A model generated the notes under the pieces. That model made no database searches. It was not told where the DNA came from and saw nothing but the letters and a program-made list of their open reading frames with translations. Below are positions 8,340-16,489 of a DNA stretch of 48,094 nt, one piece after another (within the stretch, counting starts at the first letter, position 1; each line of letters begins with the position of its first letter). The DNA is from Atopobiaceae bacterium (GTDB taxonomy: Bacteria > Actinomycetota > Coriobacteriia > Coriobacteriales > Atopobiaceae). Both the position numbers and the translations under genes were made by a program. The stretch covers positions 1 to 48,094 of the forward strand of contig JAKVON010000015.1 of the NCBI GenBank assembly GCA_022482785.1, in the 5' to 3' direction.

Positions 8340-8384
8340 TTGCGCGCGTCGGCCTCGCCCGATACTATTAGTTAGCCTAACTAA
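8340..8384 (+). promoter_or_regulatory. Promoter and palindromic operator of the fatty acid operon
   Basis: A TTGCGC -35 (8340-8345) and TACTAT -10 (8363-8368) are 17 bases apart. The perfect palindrome TTAGTTAG-C-CTAACTAA (8368-8384) begins on the last base of the -10 and covers the expected start of transcription. It lies 31 bases before the MarR-type regulator gene. This is the position expected for autorepression by that regulator, as known for FabT of streptococci; the binding itself is inferred. Confidence 0.8.
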
Positions 8385-8415
8385 GTAATTACGACAGACT
8401 GACGAGAGGGGCGAG

Positions 8416-8934
8416 GTGGCAGACTCCAAGGACAGCCGTGGCCGGCAGGAAGACATCGACGTCACGAACGACGTCGACTTCGTCGCCGCCCTCAACGACC
8501 TGCTCGTCGCCACCTATGGCGACATCGATGCCCTCGAGCACCAGCTCCATCGCAGCCATGGCCTCAACCTCTCCGTCGCGGAGACCAACCTCATCGAGGC
8601 GGTCGGCAGGGCCACGCTCCACACCGACGCCCACATCACCGTGACCGAGATAGCCGAGAGGCTCGGCGTCAAGGCCCCCTCCGCGACGGCGGCCGTGAAC
8701 CGCCTGGTGGCGAAGGGCATGCTCGCGAAGGTGCGTGACGAGGCGGACGCCCGCCGCGTCAACGTGACCCTCACCCGCGAGGGCGAGAAGGTCTATCGCA
8801 TGCACGTCATCTTCCACCGCCGCATGGCGACCGAGGTCGCCGGGGGTCTCACCGCCGAGGAGCGCATCGTGCTGCTCGAGGGCGTCCGCAGGCTCGAGCG
8901 CTTCTATGCCATGACCCTGGAGCGGGGGAGATAG
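8416..8934 (+). CDS. MarR-family regulator, FabT-like
   Basis: 172 residues from GTG 8416, with GAGAGGGGCGAGG upstream. It has a MarR winged helix-turn-helix (VTEIAERLGVKAPSATAAVN) followed by the wing (KVRDEADARRVNVTLTREG), flanked by dimerisation helices. It is the first gene of the type II fatty acid operon and lies one base before fabH. The same position is held by fabT in streptococci, whose product represses fab genes when loaded with acyl-ACP. The palindrome at 8368-8384 is the likely binding site. The N-terminus is about 20 residues longer than usual FabT. The effector is unknown. Confidence 0.82.
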   Translation: MADSKDSRGRQEDIDVTNDVDFVAALNDLLVATYGDIDALEHQLHRSHGLNLSVAETNLIEAVGRATLHTDAHITVTEIAERLGVKAPSATAAVNRLVAKGMLAKVRDEADARRVNVTLTREGEKVYRMHVIFHRRMATEVAGGLTAEERIVLLEGVRRLERFYAMTLERGR

Positions 8935-8935
8935 G

Positions 8936-9907
8936 ATGTCCTTCTCGATCGTGGGCACCGGCTCGGCGCTGCCGGACCGTGTCGTCACCAATGGCGAGCT
9001 CTCCTCGTTCCTCGACACGTCCGACGAGTGGATCCGCACGCGCACCGGCATCTCCGAGCGGCGCGTCTGCACCACCGAGACCCTCGACGAGCTGGCCTCG
9101 GCCGCGGCCGAGCAGGCCCTCGAGTCGGCTGGCGCGAGGGCGTCGGAGCTCGACCTCATCGTCTGCTCCACCACCACGTCGGACCATCTCCTGCCGGCGG
9201 AGGCCTGCGCCGTCGCCGAGAGGATCGGCGCGACGTGCCCTGCCTTCGACGTCTCGGCGGGATGTGCCGGGTTCGTCTTCGCGCTCGACGCGGCCGAGGG
9301 CTGGTTCGCCCGCGACCGCGCCCGCCGCGTGCTCGTGGTCTCGGCCGAGAAGATGAGTCGCATCCTCGACTGGTCGGACCGCGCCACCTGCGTGCTCTTC
9401 GGCGACGGCGCCGCCGCCGCCATCCTCGAGCAAGGTGGGGACGGCCCGCTCAGCCTGCGGCTCTCGACCAGGGCGAACACCAGCGACCTCAACGTCCCCG
9501 GAATCGCTGGCTCGAGCCCCTTCGACAGGACCGAGCACCCCGCGAGCCTCGTCGAGATGCGCGGGCGCTCCGTCTTCCGATTCGGCGTCATGTCGGTCGT
9601 CTCCGAGGTCCAGGCCATGTCCGCCGAGGCGGGCGTGGGGGTCTCCGACATCGACCACTTCGTGTTCCATCAGGCCAACGAGAGGATCCTCGACGCCGCC
9701 TGCGAGCGCCTCGGGCTCGAGCCCGGACGCGTCGCCCATACCCTCGCCGACACCGGCAACATGTCGAGCGCCTGCATCCCGTACGCGCTCGACCGCCTGG
9801 CGCGCGCGGGCGAGCTGTGCGAGGGCGAGCTCGTCGCCCTCGTGGGCTTCGGGGCGGGGCTCGACGTGGGCAGCGCCCTCCTCCGCTGGGGCTCGCCCCG
9901 GGGGTAG
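8936..9907 (+). CDS. fabH: 3-oxoacyl-[acyl-carrier-protein] synthase III
   Basis: 323 residues. FabH starts fatty acid synthesis by condensing a short acyl-CoA with malonyl-ACP. The Cys-His-Asn triad is visible: Cys in SAGCAGF (about 110), His in HQANERILD (about 245) and Asn in DTGNMSSA (about 275). The N-terminal SDEWIRTRTGISERR motif is typical. The start overlaps GGGGGAGATAG at the end of the regulator gene. Confidence 0.96.
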   Translation: MSFSIVGTGSALPDRVVTNGELSSFLDTSDEWIRTRTGISERRVCTTETLDELASAAAEQALESAGARASELDLIVCSTTTSDHLLPAEACAVAERIGATCPAFDVSAGCAGFVFALDAAEGWFARDRARRVLVVSAEKMSRILDWSDRATCVLFGDGAAAAILEQGGDGPLSLRLSTRANTSDLNVPGIAGSSPFDRTEHPASLVEMRGRSVFRFGVMSVVSEVQAMSAEAGVGVSDIDHFVFHQANERILDAACERLGLEPGRVAHTLADTGNMSSACIPYALDRLARAGELCEGELVALVGFGAGLDVGSALLRWGSPRG

Positions 9908-9976
9908 GGCAACGCCATCCGTTCCATCCCAACGTCTATCAGCGGCGCCGCGGCGCCAGAGAGAAGGAGTTCAACC

Positions 9977-10207
9977 ATGGCAGAGTCAACGTTCGATCGC
10001 GTCTGCGCAATTCTCAAGGAGCAGGACGGCCTCGAGGACGTCGAGCTCACGCGCGACACCAACCTCTCCGAGGTGGGCCTCGACAGCCTCGCCACCGTCG
10101 AGGCGGTCATGGCCTGCGAGGACGAGTTCGGCATCGAGATCGACCCCGAGTCCAACCCCAAGACCGTCGGCGAGTTCGTCGACATGGTCGACAAGCTCCT
10201 GAAGTAG
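9977..10207 (+). CDS. acpP: Acyl carrier protein
   Basis: 76 residues, acidic, with the phosphopantetheine attachment serine in GLDSLATVE (about residue 36). GAGAAGGAG is 6 bases before ATG 9977. It carries the growing acyl chain through every step of the pathway encoded around it. Conversion to the holo form needs AcpS, encoded at 36590 in this window. Confidence 0.96.
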   Translation: MAESTFDRVCAILKEQDGLEDVELTRDTNLSEVGLDSLATVEAVMACEDEFGIEIDPESNPKTVGEFVDMVDKLLK

Positions 10208-10214
10208 GCATCCC

Positions 10215-11162
10215 ATGATTCGCACACCCCTCTGTGACCTGCTCGGCATCGAGAAGCCCGTCTTCCAGGGCGGCATGGCATGGATCGCCGACGCGAGCCT
10301 GGCCAGCGCCGTCTCGAACGCGGGAGGGCTGGGGCATCATCTCGGCCATGAACGCCGACGCCGAGTGGCTCCGCGGCCAGATCCGCGCCGCCAGGCAGGC
10401 CACCGACAGGCCCTTCGGCGTGAACATCATGCTGATGAGCCCGTTCGCCGACGAGGTGGCCCAGGTGGTCGTCGACGAGAGGGTTCCCGTGGTGATCACC
10501 GGCGCGGGCAATCCCACCAAGTACATGAAGGCCTGGGAGGCCGCCGGCGTGAAGGTCGTGCCCGTCGTGGCCTCCGTGGCGCTCGCGCGGCTCGTCGAGC
10601 GCGTGGGCGCGACCGCCGATCGTGGCCGAGGGCGGCGAGAGCGGCGGGCACGTGGGCGACCTCACCACGATGGCCCTCGTCCCGCAGGTGGTCGACGCCG
10701 TGAGGATCCCGTGGTCGCCGCGGGCGGCATCGCCGACGGCCGTCAGGTGGCCGCCGCCCTCATGCTGGGCGCCCAGGGCGTCCAGGTGGGCACCCGCTTC
10801 CTCGTGGCCGAGGAGTGCACCGTGAGCGACGAGTACAAGCGGCGCATCCTCAAGGCGAAGCGACATCTCGACCGTCGTGACCGGGCAGGCGCAACGGCCA
10901 TCCCGTCCGCGCGCTCAAGACGCCCTTCACGCGCAGCTACTCCAGGCTCGAGGCCACGGCCGAGAGCGACGACGAGCTGCACGGCGTCTCCGCGGGAGCG
11001 CTGCGCGCGGCTGCCCAGGAGGGCGACGCCGAGCATGGCTACTTCATGGCCGGCCAGGTCGCCGGCATGGTCCATGCCGAGCAGCCCGCCGCCGACATAG
11101 TGAGCGACCTGCTCGAAGGAGCAGAGAGATCCCTCAAGGAGGCCACCAGGTGGGTGAGGTAA
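10215..11162 (+). CDS. fabK: Enoyl-[acyl-carrier-protein] reductase, FMN type (five single-base shifts)
   Basis: FabK reduces trans-2-enoyl-ACP using FMN and NAD(P)H. The protein is read in pieces: [20 protein letters not shown], then [15 protein letters not shown], then [40 protein letters not shown] and [15 protein letters not shown]. Five one-base shifts split it: extra G at 10331-10334, extra C at about 10616-10617, missing G at 10710, extra A at about 10858-10860, extra G at 10883-10885. The net change is +3, so the start and the TAA at 11160 share a frame. Each shift is a change in a short run, so the gene is probably intact in the organism. Its stop overlaps the fabD start (TAATG). Confidence 0.85.
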
Positions 11163-12092
11163 TGGGCAACGTCGCATTCCTGTTCGCGGGCCAGGGCTCG
11201 CAGCATCCGGGCATGGGCGCCGCCCTCGCGCATGCGAGCAAGGCGGCCGCCGACGTGTTCGAGGTCGCGGACGTGGTGCGCCGCGGGACCTCGACGCAAT
11301 GCTTCTCCGGCACCAAGGAGGAGCTGTCGCAGACCGAGAGCACGCAGCCCTGCGTCTTCGCGACCGACCTCGCGGCCGCCCGTGCCCTCGAGGAGGCGGG
11401 CATCCGCCCTGCCGCCGTCGCCGGCCACAGCCTGGGCGAGGTCGCGGCCCTCACCTTCGCCGGGGCCCTCTCTGACGTCGAGGGCATGTCCTTCGTGTGC
11501 CTCCGCGCGCAGCTCATGGCGGGGTGCGCGCAGCGCCATCCCGGCGAGATGAGGGCCGTGCTCAAGCTCGGCCCCGACGAGGTCTCCCGACTCGCCGAGC
11601 AGGCGGGCGAGGCCTGGGCCGTGAACTTCAACAGCCCGGCGCAGACGGTGGCCGCGGGCTCGAGGGAGGCGTGCGAGAAGCTCGACTCCCTGGTCAAGGC
11701 TGCGAGGGGACGCTCGGTCCGCCTGGCCGTCTCGGGTGCCTTCCACAGCCCCTACATGAGCGCCGCCACCAACGGCCTGCTCGCCCACCTCGTGCGTCGC
11801 CCGCTGAGGGAGCCCTCGGTCCGGGTGTGGTCGAACCTCACCGGCGAGCCCTATGCGGGAACGGCGGAGGAGCGTGGCCGCGCCCTGGCCGAGCAGGTGT
11901 CCCATCCCGTGCAGTGGGTCAGGACCCTCGAGGGGAATGCGCGCCGCGGGCATCGACGCCTTCGTCGAGGTCGGTCCGGGCCATACCCTCTCCGGCCTGG
12001 TCAGGCATACGCTCGAGGGGGTCAGGGCCCTCTCGGTCGAGACGCCTGACGAGCTGGCCGCCTGCGTGGCCGCCCTCAAGGGAGGGGAGTAG
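11162..12092 (+). CDS. fabD: Malonyl-CoA:ACP transacylase (one single-base shift)
   Basis: About 310 residues. Family motifs are FLFAGQGSQHPGMG at the N-terminus, the active-site serine in AGHSLGEVAALTFAGAL, and SGAFHSPYM with the catalytic His. It moves malonyl groups from CoA to ACP. An extra A at about 11936-11937 (GGGGAATGCG for GGGGATGCG) breaks the frame 50 codons before the end; removing it restores LEGMRAAGIDAFVEVGPG and the stop at 12092. ATG 11162 overlaps the fabK stop; an in-frame GTG at 11150 is an alternative start. Confidence 0.88.
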
Positions 12093-12094
12093 CC

Positions 12095-12860
12095 ATGGCA
12101 GACGGTGCCCTCGAGCGCGACCGGAGCCGTCGCGTGGCCCTCGTGACGGGCGGCTCGCGCGGCATCGGCCGTGCGGTCTCGCTGGCCCTCGCCGAGCGGG
12201 GCTTCGACGTGGCCGTGGTCTATGCGGGCAACGCCGAGGCGGCCACGTCGTGCGTTGAGCGCCTCGGGGCGGCCGGCGCCACCGCGCGCGCCTACCGGTG
12301 CGACGTCTCCGACGAGGCGCAGGCCGACGAGACCGTCCGTCAGGTCCTGGCGGACTTCGGCGGCGTCTGGGCGCTCGTGAACGATGCCGGCGTCACCCGC
12401 GACGGTCTCCTCGCCCGCATGAGCGACGACGACTTCGACCGCGTGATCGACGTCAACCTCAAGGGCGCCTTCCACATGGTGCGTGCCCTGTTCAGGAACT
12501 TCCTGCACCAGAGGGGCGGGCGCGTCGTCAACGTGAGCTCGGTGGTGGGCCTTTCCGGAAACGCCGGGGCAGGCGAACTACGCCGCGTCGAAGGCGGGGC
12601 TCGTGGGACTCACGAAGTCCGTCGCGCGCGAGCTCGCGGGGCGTGGCGTCACCGTCAACGCCGTGGCGCCCGGATTCATCGCCACCGACATGACGGCCGG
12701 CCTTCCCGAGAAGGTCAAGGCCGACTACGACGGGCGGATCCCGCTCGGGCGCATGGGCACGCCCGAGGAGGTCGCCGGCGTCGTCTCGTTCCTCGCGAGC
12801 GACGCGGCGAGCTACGTCACGGGCGAGGTCATACGCATCGACGGCGGGCTGTGCATGTAG
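12095..12860 (+). CDS. fabG: 3-oxoacyl-[acyl-carrier-protein] reductase (one single-base shift)
   Basis: About 254 residues of the short-chain dehydrogenase family. The cofactor motif is [17 protein letters not shown], then [18 protein letters not shown], the catalytic region [16 protein letters not shown] followed by [12 protein letters not shown], and [11 protein letters not shown]. It reduces 3-ketoacyl-ACP with NADPH. An extra G in GCCGGGGCAGG (12565-12568) shifts the frame immediately before the catalytic Tyr-x3-Lys; removing it restores the family sequence. ATG 12095 lies 2 bases after the fabD stop, with GGAGGGGAG upstream. Confidence 0.9.
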
Positions 12861-12927
12861 GGGCCCGCACGGAGCCGGACAAACGACCAGGCGGGGCTCG
12901 TCCCCGCAGGCAGACAGGGAGCGAAGC

Positions 12928-14175
12928 ATGGAACGCAGGGTAGTCATCACGGGCATGGGCGCCATCACGCCGCTTGCCCTCAACGCGGAGGGGAGCTGGC
13001 AGGCGATGCTCGCCGGCACCTGCGGCATTGCCCCGATCACGGCCTTCGACACGACCGAGTACAAGGTGCACCTCGCGGCCGAGGTCAAGGGCTTCGACGC
13101 CGCGGGGCTTCTGGGCAAGGCCGACGCCCGCCGCAACGACCGCAACACGCAGTTCGCGCTCGTGGCCTCCGACCAGGCCATGGCGAGCTCGGGCCTCGAC
13201 CGCGAGGGAGCCATCGACCCCGAGCGCCTGGGCGTCTACATCGGCTCCGGGGTGGGCGGCATCGCCACCACGGAGGAGCAGGTCAACCGCCTGAGCGCCG
13301 GCGGGGCCCGCAAGGTGTCGCCGTTCTTCATCCCCATGATGATCGCGAACATGGCCGCCGGCGCCGTGTCGATCCGCCATCATGCGCTCGGCCCCACCCT
13401 GCCCGTGGTCACCGCGTGCGCCACCTCGACCAACACCATCGGCGAGGCGTTCCGCGCCATCAAGCACGGCTATGCCGACGCGATCCTTGCCGGCGGCACC
13501 GAGGCGGCCATCGTGCCTGTGGCCATCGCGGGCTTCACGAGCTGCATGGCCCTCTCCAAGAACCCCGACCCGAAGACCGCGTGCCGACCGTTCGACGCGA
13601 ACCGCGACGGCTTCGTGATGGGCGAGGGTGCCGCGGTGCTCGCGCTCGAGGAGCTCGAGCACGCCCGCGCACGTGGCGCGAACGTCATCGCCGAGGTCTC
13701 GGGCTACGGCAACACCGCCGACGCCTATCACATCACGAGCCCGGACCCCGAGGCCGCCGGCATCGCCCGCGCCATCGAGCAGGCCGTGGACGAGGCTGGC
13801 GTCGACGTCGCCGAGGGCCTCTACGTGAACGCCCACGGCACCTCGACCAAGCTCAACGACTCCTCCGAGACGCTCGGCCTCAAGCGGGCCCTCGGCGAGG
13901 ACGCCGCCGCGGCGGCGCACGTCTCGTCGACCAAGTCGATGACGGGGCACATGCTCGGCGCCACCGGCGCGGTCGAGGCCATGGCCGCCGCCTGCAGCCT
14001 GCGTGACGGCAGGATCGCGCCCACGATCGGGCTTTCGGAGCCCGATCCCGCCTGCGACCTCGACTACACGCCCGGCTCGGCGCGCGACTTCGACGGGCGC
14101 TGGGCGCTCTCGACCTCGCTCGGCTTCGGCGGGCACAACGCGGTGCTCGCCCTCGAGCGCTACGAGGAGGCATAG
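12928..14175 (+). CDS. fabF: 3-oxoacyl-[acyl-carrier-protein] synthase II
   Basis: 415 residues. The elongating ketosynthase condenses acyl-ACP with malonyl-ACP. The active-site Cys is in TACATSTNTIGEAF (about 163), the two His are in NAHGTSTKLND and TKSMTGHMLGATGA, and the ending GFGGHNAVLALERY is typical. GGGAGCGAAGC precedes the start. Unlike several neighbours the frame is unbroken. Confidence 0.96.
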   Translation: MERRVVITGMGAITPLALNAEGSWQAMLAGTCGIAPITAFDTTEYKVHLAAEVKGFDAAGLLGKADARRNDRNTQFALVASDQAMASSGLDREGAIDPERLGVYIGSGVGGIATTEEQVNRLSAGGARKVSPFFIPMMIANMAAGAVSIRHHALGPTLPVVTACATSTNTIGEAFRAIKHGYADAILAGGTEAAIVPVAIAGFTSCMALSKNPDPKTACRPFDANRDGFVMGEGAAVLALEELEHARARGANVIAEVSGYGNTADAYHITSPDPEAAGIARAIEQAVDEAGVDVAEGLYVNAHGTSTKLNDSSETLGLKRALGEDAAAAAHVSSTKSMTGHMLGATGAVEAMAAACSLRDGRIAPTIGLSEPDPACDLDYTPGSARDFDGRWALSTSLGFGGHNAVLALERYEEA

Positions 14176-14177
14176 CC

Positions 14178-14678
14178 ATGGACACCAGCACGAGCCGTCT
14201 CGACGAGATCGCGGGCCTCATGGAGCGCCAGGGCCTCTCCCGCGTGCGCATCGAGGAGGGCGAGGCCGCCATCGAGCTCGAGCGCGGGCCCAAGCCCGGC
14301 GCGTTTCCGCCGCAGGCGCAGGGCGCCGCGATGCCGCCTGCGCCCCTGCCCGCCCCCTGCCCGCCCTCGCCCGCCCCGGCGCCCGTCCCGGCCGAGGCCG
14401 AGCCCCTCACGGACGCAGAGGGCAAGCCCCTCGACATGTCGAAGGTCGTCCTGGTCGAGGCCCCCATGGTGGGCGTCTACTATGCCGCCCCCAGCCCCGG
14501 CGCGGACCCGTTCGTGCACGTGGGCTCGAAGGTGCGCAAGGGCGACACGCTCTGCGTGATCGAGGCCATGAAGCTCATGAACGAGGTCACGGCCGAGGCC
14601 GACGGCGAGATAGTCGACATCTGCGTGGCCGACGGCGACCTGGTCGAGTACGGCTGCTGCCTGATGAAGCTCTACTAG
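14178..14678 (+). CDS. accB: Biotin carboxyl carrier protein of acetyl-CoA carboxylase
   Basis: 166 residues. A helical N-terminus is followed by a Pro/Ala-rich linker (about residues 45-75) and the biotinyl domain with the target lysine in VIEAMKLMNEV. It carries CO2 on biotin from AccC to the carboxyltransferase. It begins 2 bases after fabF, with GAGGAG upstream, in the middle of the operon. Confidence 0.95.
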   Translation: MDTSTSRLDEIAGLMERQGLSRVRIEEGEAAIELERGPKPGAFPPQAQGAAMPPAPLPAPCPPSPAPAPVPAEAEPLTDAEGKPLDMSKVVLVEAPMVGVYYAAPSPGADPFVHVGSKVRKGDTLCVIEAMKLMNEVTAEADGEIVDICVADGDLVEYGCCLMKLY

Positions 14679-14704
14679 GCCGCCAAGGCGACGGAGGAGG
14701 ACCC

Positions 14705-15148
14705 ATGAACAAGAAGCAGCTCGAGGACATCATGCCGCATCGCCCGCCGATGCTTTTGCTCGACGAGTCGGAGGTCGTGGGCGACGAGGCGCACGGGCGC
14801 GTCGCCATCACGGGCGAGGAGTTCTTCGTCCAGGGGCACTTCCCGGGAGACCCCATCGTGCCCGGCGTGATCCAGTGCGAGATGCTGGCGCAGAACTGCT
14901 GCGTCCTCTTGGCCGACGACCCCTCCGCCAAGGGGGCGACGCCCTTCTACACCAGCCTCGACAAGGTGCGCTTCAAGCATCCCGTGCGCCCGGGCGACAC
15001 GCTCGAGCTCGTCTGCAGGATCACCCGCGCGCGCGGGCCCTTCCGGTTCGCCGAGGGGGAGGGCCGCGTGAGGGGCGAGCTGTGCGTGCGGGCCGAGATG
15101 TCGTTCGCCCTCGTTGCGCCTGCGGCCGAGAAGGACGGGGCTGAGTAG
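14705..15148 (+). CDS. fabZ: 3-hydroxyacyl-[acyl-carrier-protein] dehydratase
   Basis: 147 residues from ATG 14705, with GGAGGAGG upstream. The hot-dog-fold active site is QGHFPGDPIVPGVIQCE, giving the catalytic His and Glu. It dehydrates 3-hydroxyacyl-ACP to trans-2-enoyl-ACP for FabK. The N-terminal IMPHRPPMLLLDE is typical of FabZ rather than FabA. No separate FabA or FabM-type isomerase is seen in the operon. Confidence 0.95.
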   Translation: MNKKQLEDIMPHRPPMLLLDESEVVGDEAHGRVAITGEEFFVQGHFPGDPIVPGVIQCEMLAQNCCVLLADDPSAKGATPFYTSLDKVRFKHPVRPGDTLELVCRITRARGPFRFAEGEGRVRGELCVRAEMSFALVAPAAEKDGAE

Positions 15149-15151
15149 CCG

Positions 15152-16489
15152 ATGTTCCCCAAGATTCTGATTGCCAACCGCGGCGAGGTCGCCGTGCGCA
15201 TCATCCGCGCCTGCAAGGAGATGGGCGTCCAGACCGTGGCCGTCTATTCGACGGCGGACGCCGAGGCCCTCCATGCGACCCTCGCCGACGAGGCCTACTG
15301 CATAGGAGGCCCCCGTCCGGCTGAGAGCTACCTCAACAAGGAGGCCCTGCTCACGGTCGCGCTCGAGAGCGGCGCCAAGGCGATCCACCCGGGCTACGGG
15401 TTCCTCTCCGAGAGCGCGGGGTTCGCGCGCGCCTGCCAGGAGTGCGGGATCGTGTTCGTGGGGCCCAGCCCCGAGGTGATAGAGCGCATGGGCGACAAGG
15501 ACGCCGCCCGTCGCACCGCCGCCGAGGCGGGCGTGCCCGTCGTGCCGGGCTGCGACCTCATCGAGTCGGCCGCCCAGGCCGAGGCCGAGGCACGTCGCAT
15601 CGGATGCCCCGTCCTGATCAAGGCGCGGGCGGGCGGCGGGGGCCGCGGCATCCGCAAGGTCGAGCGGCCCGAGGACGCGCCTGCCGCCTTCGAGGAGGCC
15701 CGCTCCGAGGCGAGCGCCGCCTTCGGCGACGGCGAGTGCTACCTCGAGAGGTTCATCTCGCCGGCGCATCACGTCGAGGTGCAGGTCATCGCCGACGCAC
15801 AGGGCGACGTCCTCAGCCTGGGCGAGCGCGAGTGCTCGGTCCAGCGCAGGAACCAGAAGCTCCTCGAGGAGAGCCCCAGCCCCTGTCCGGCCCTCACCGA
15901 CGAGGTCAGGCAGGACATGGCCAGGAGCGCCCGCGCCCTTGCCCGGGCCGTGGGCTACGTGGGGCTCGGGACCATCGAGTTCCTGCTTGCCGACGACGGC
16001 ACCTACTCCTTCATGGAGATGAACACGCGCCTGCAGGTGGAGCATCCCGTCACCGAGCTGGTCACGGGGCTCGACCTCGTGAAGTGGCAGCTGCGCGTGG
16101 CCGCCGGGGTCAGGCTCCCGTTCTCCCAGGACGAGGTCAGGGTCTCGCGCCATGCCATCGAGTGTCGCATCAACGCCGAGACGCCCGACTTCCGTCCCTC
16201 CTGCGGCCAGATCGAGATGCTCCACGTGCCCAACGGGCCGTGGGTGCGCTTCGACTCGGCCCTCTACCAGGGCGCGACGGTGCCTCCCTACTACGATTCC
16301 ATGCTCGGCAAGCTCATCGTCTCGAGCCCCACCCGCGAGGAGGCCATCCGCAAGATGCGCTCCGCCCTGGGGGAGCTCGTCGTCGAGGGCGTCGAGACCA
16401 ACGCCGAGCTGCAGCTCGACATCCTCTCGAACCCGGAGTTCCTCTCGGGCAACTACCACACCGACCTCATGGAGCACCTCTATGACTGA
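15152..16489 (+). CDS. accC: Biotin carboxylase of acetyl-CoA carboxylase
   Basis: 445 residues. It starts FPKILIANRGEVAVRIIRAC, then the HPGYGFLSE motif, the ATP-grasp domain with the glycine loop AGGGGRGIRKV, the catalytic EMNTRLQVEHPVTE, and the biotin carboxylase C-terminal domain. It carboxylates AccB biotin using ATP and bicarbonate. It overlaps the next gene by 8 bases (ATGACTGA). Confidence 0.97.
   Translation: MFPKILIANRGEVAVRIIRACKEMGVQTVAVYSTADAEALHATLADEAYCIGGPRPAESYLNKEALLTVALESGAKAIHPGYGFLSESAGFARACQECGIVFVGPSPEVIERMGDKDAARRTAAEAGVPVVPGCDLIESAAQAEAEARRIGCPVLIKARAGGGGRGIRKVERPEDAPAAFEEARSEASAAFGDGECYLERFISPAHHVEVQVIADAQGDVLSLGERECSVQRRNQKLLEESPSPCPALTDEVRQDMARSARALARAVGYVGLGTIEFLLADDGTYSFMEMNTRLQVEHPVTELVTGLDLVKWQLRVAAGVRLPFSQDEVRVSRHAIECRINAETPDFRPSCGQIEMLHVPNGPWVRFDSALYQGATVPPYYDSMLGKLIVSSPTREEAIRKMRSALGELVVEGVETNAELQLDILSNPEFLSGNYHTDLMEHLYD

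Noticed and set aside
10331..10885. fabK as a true pseudogene
   Set aside because: Five run-length changes with otherwise fully conserved motifs and no base decay do not look like pseudogene erosion, and no other enoyl reductase is in the operon.
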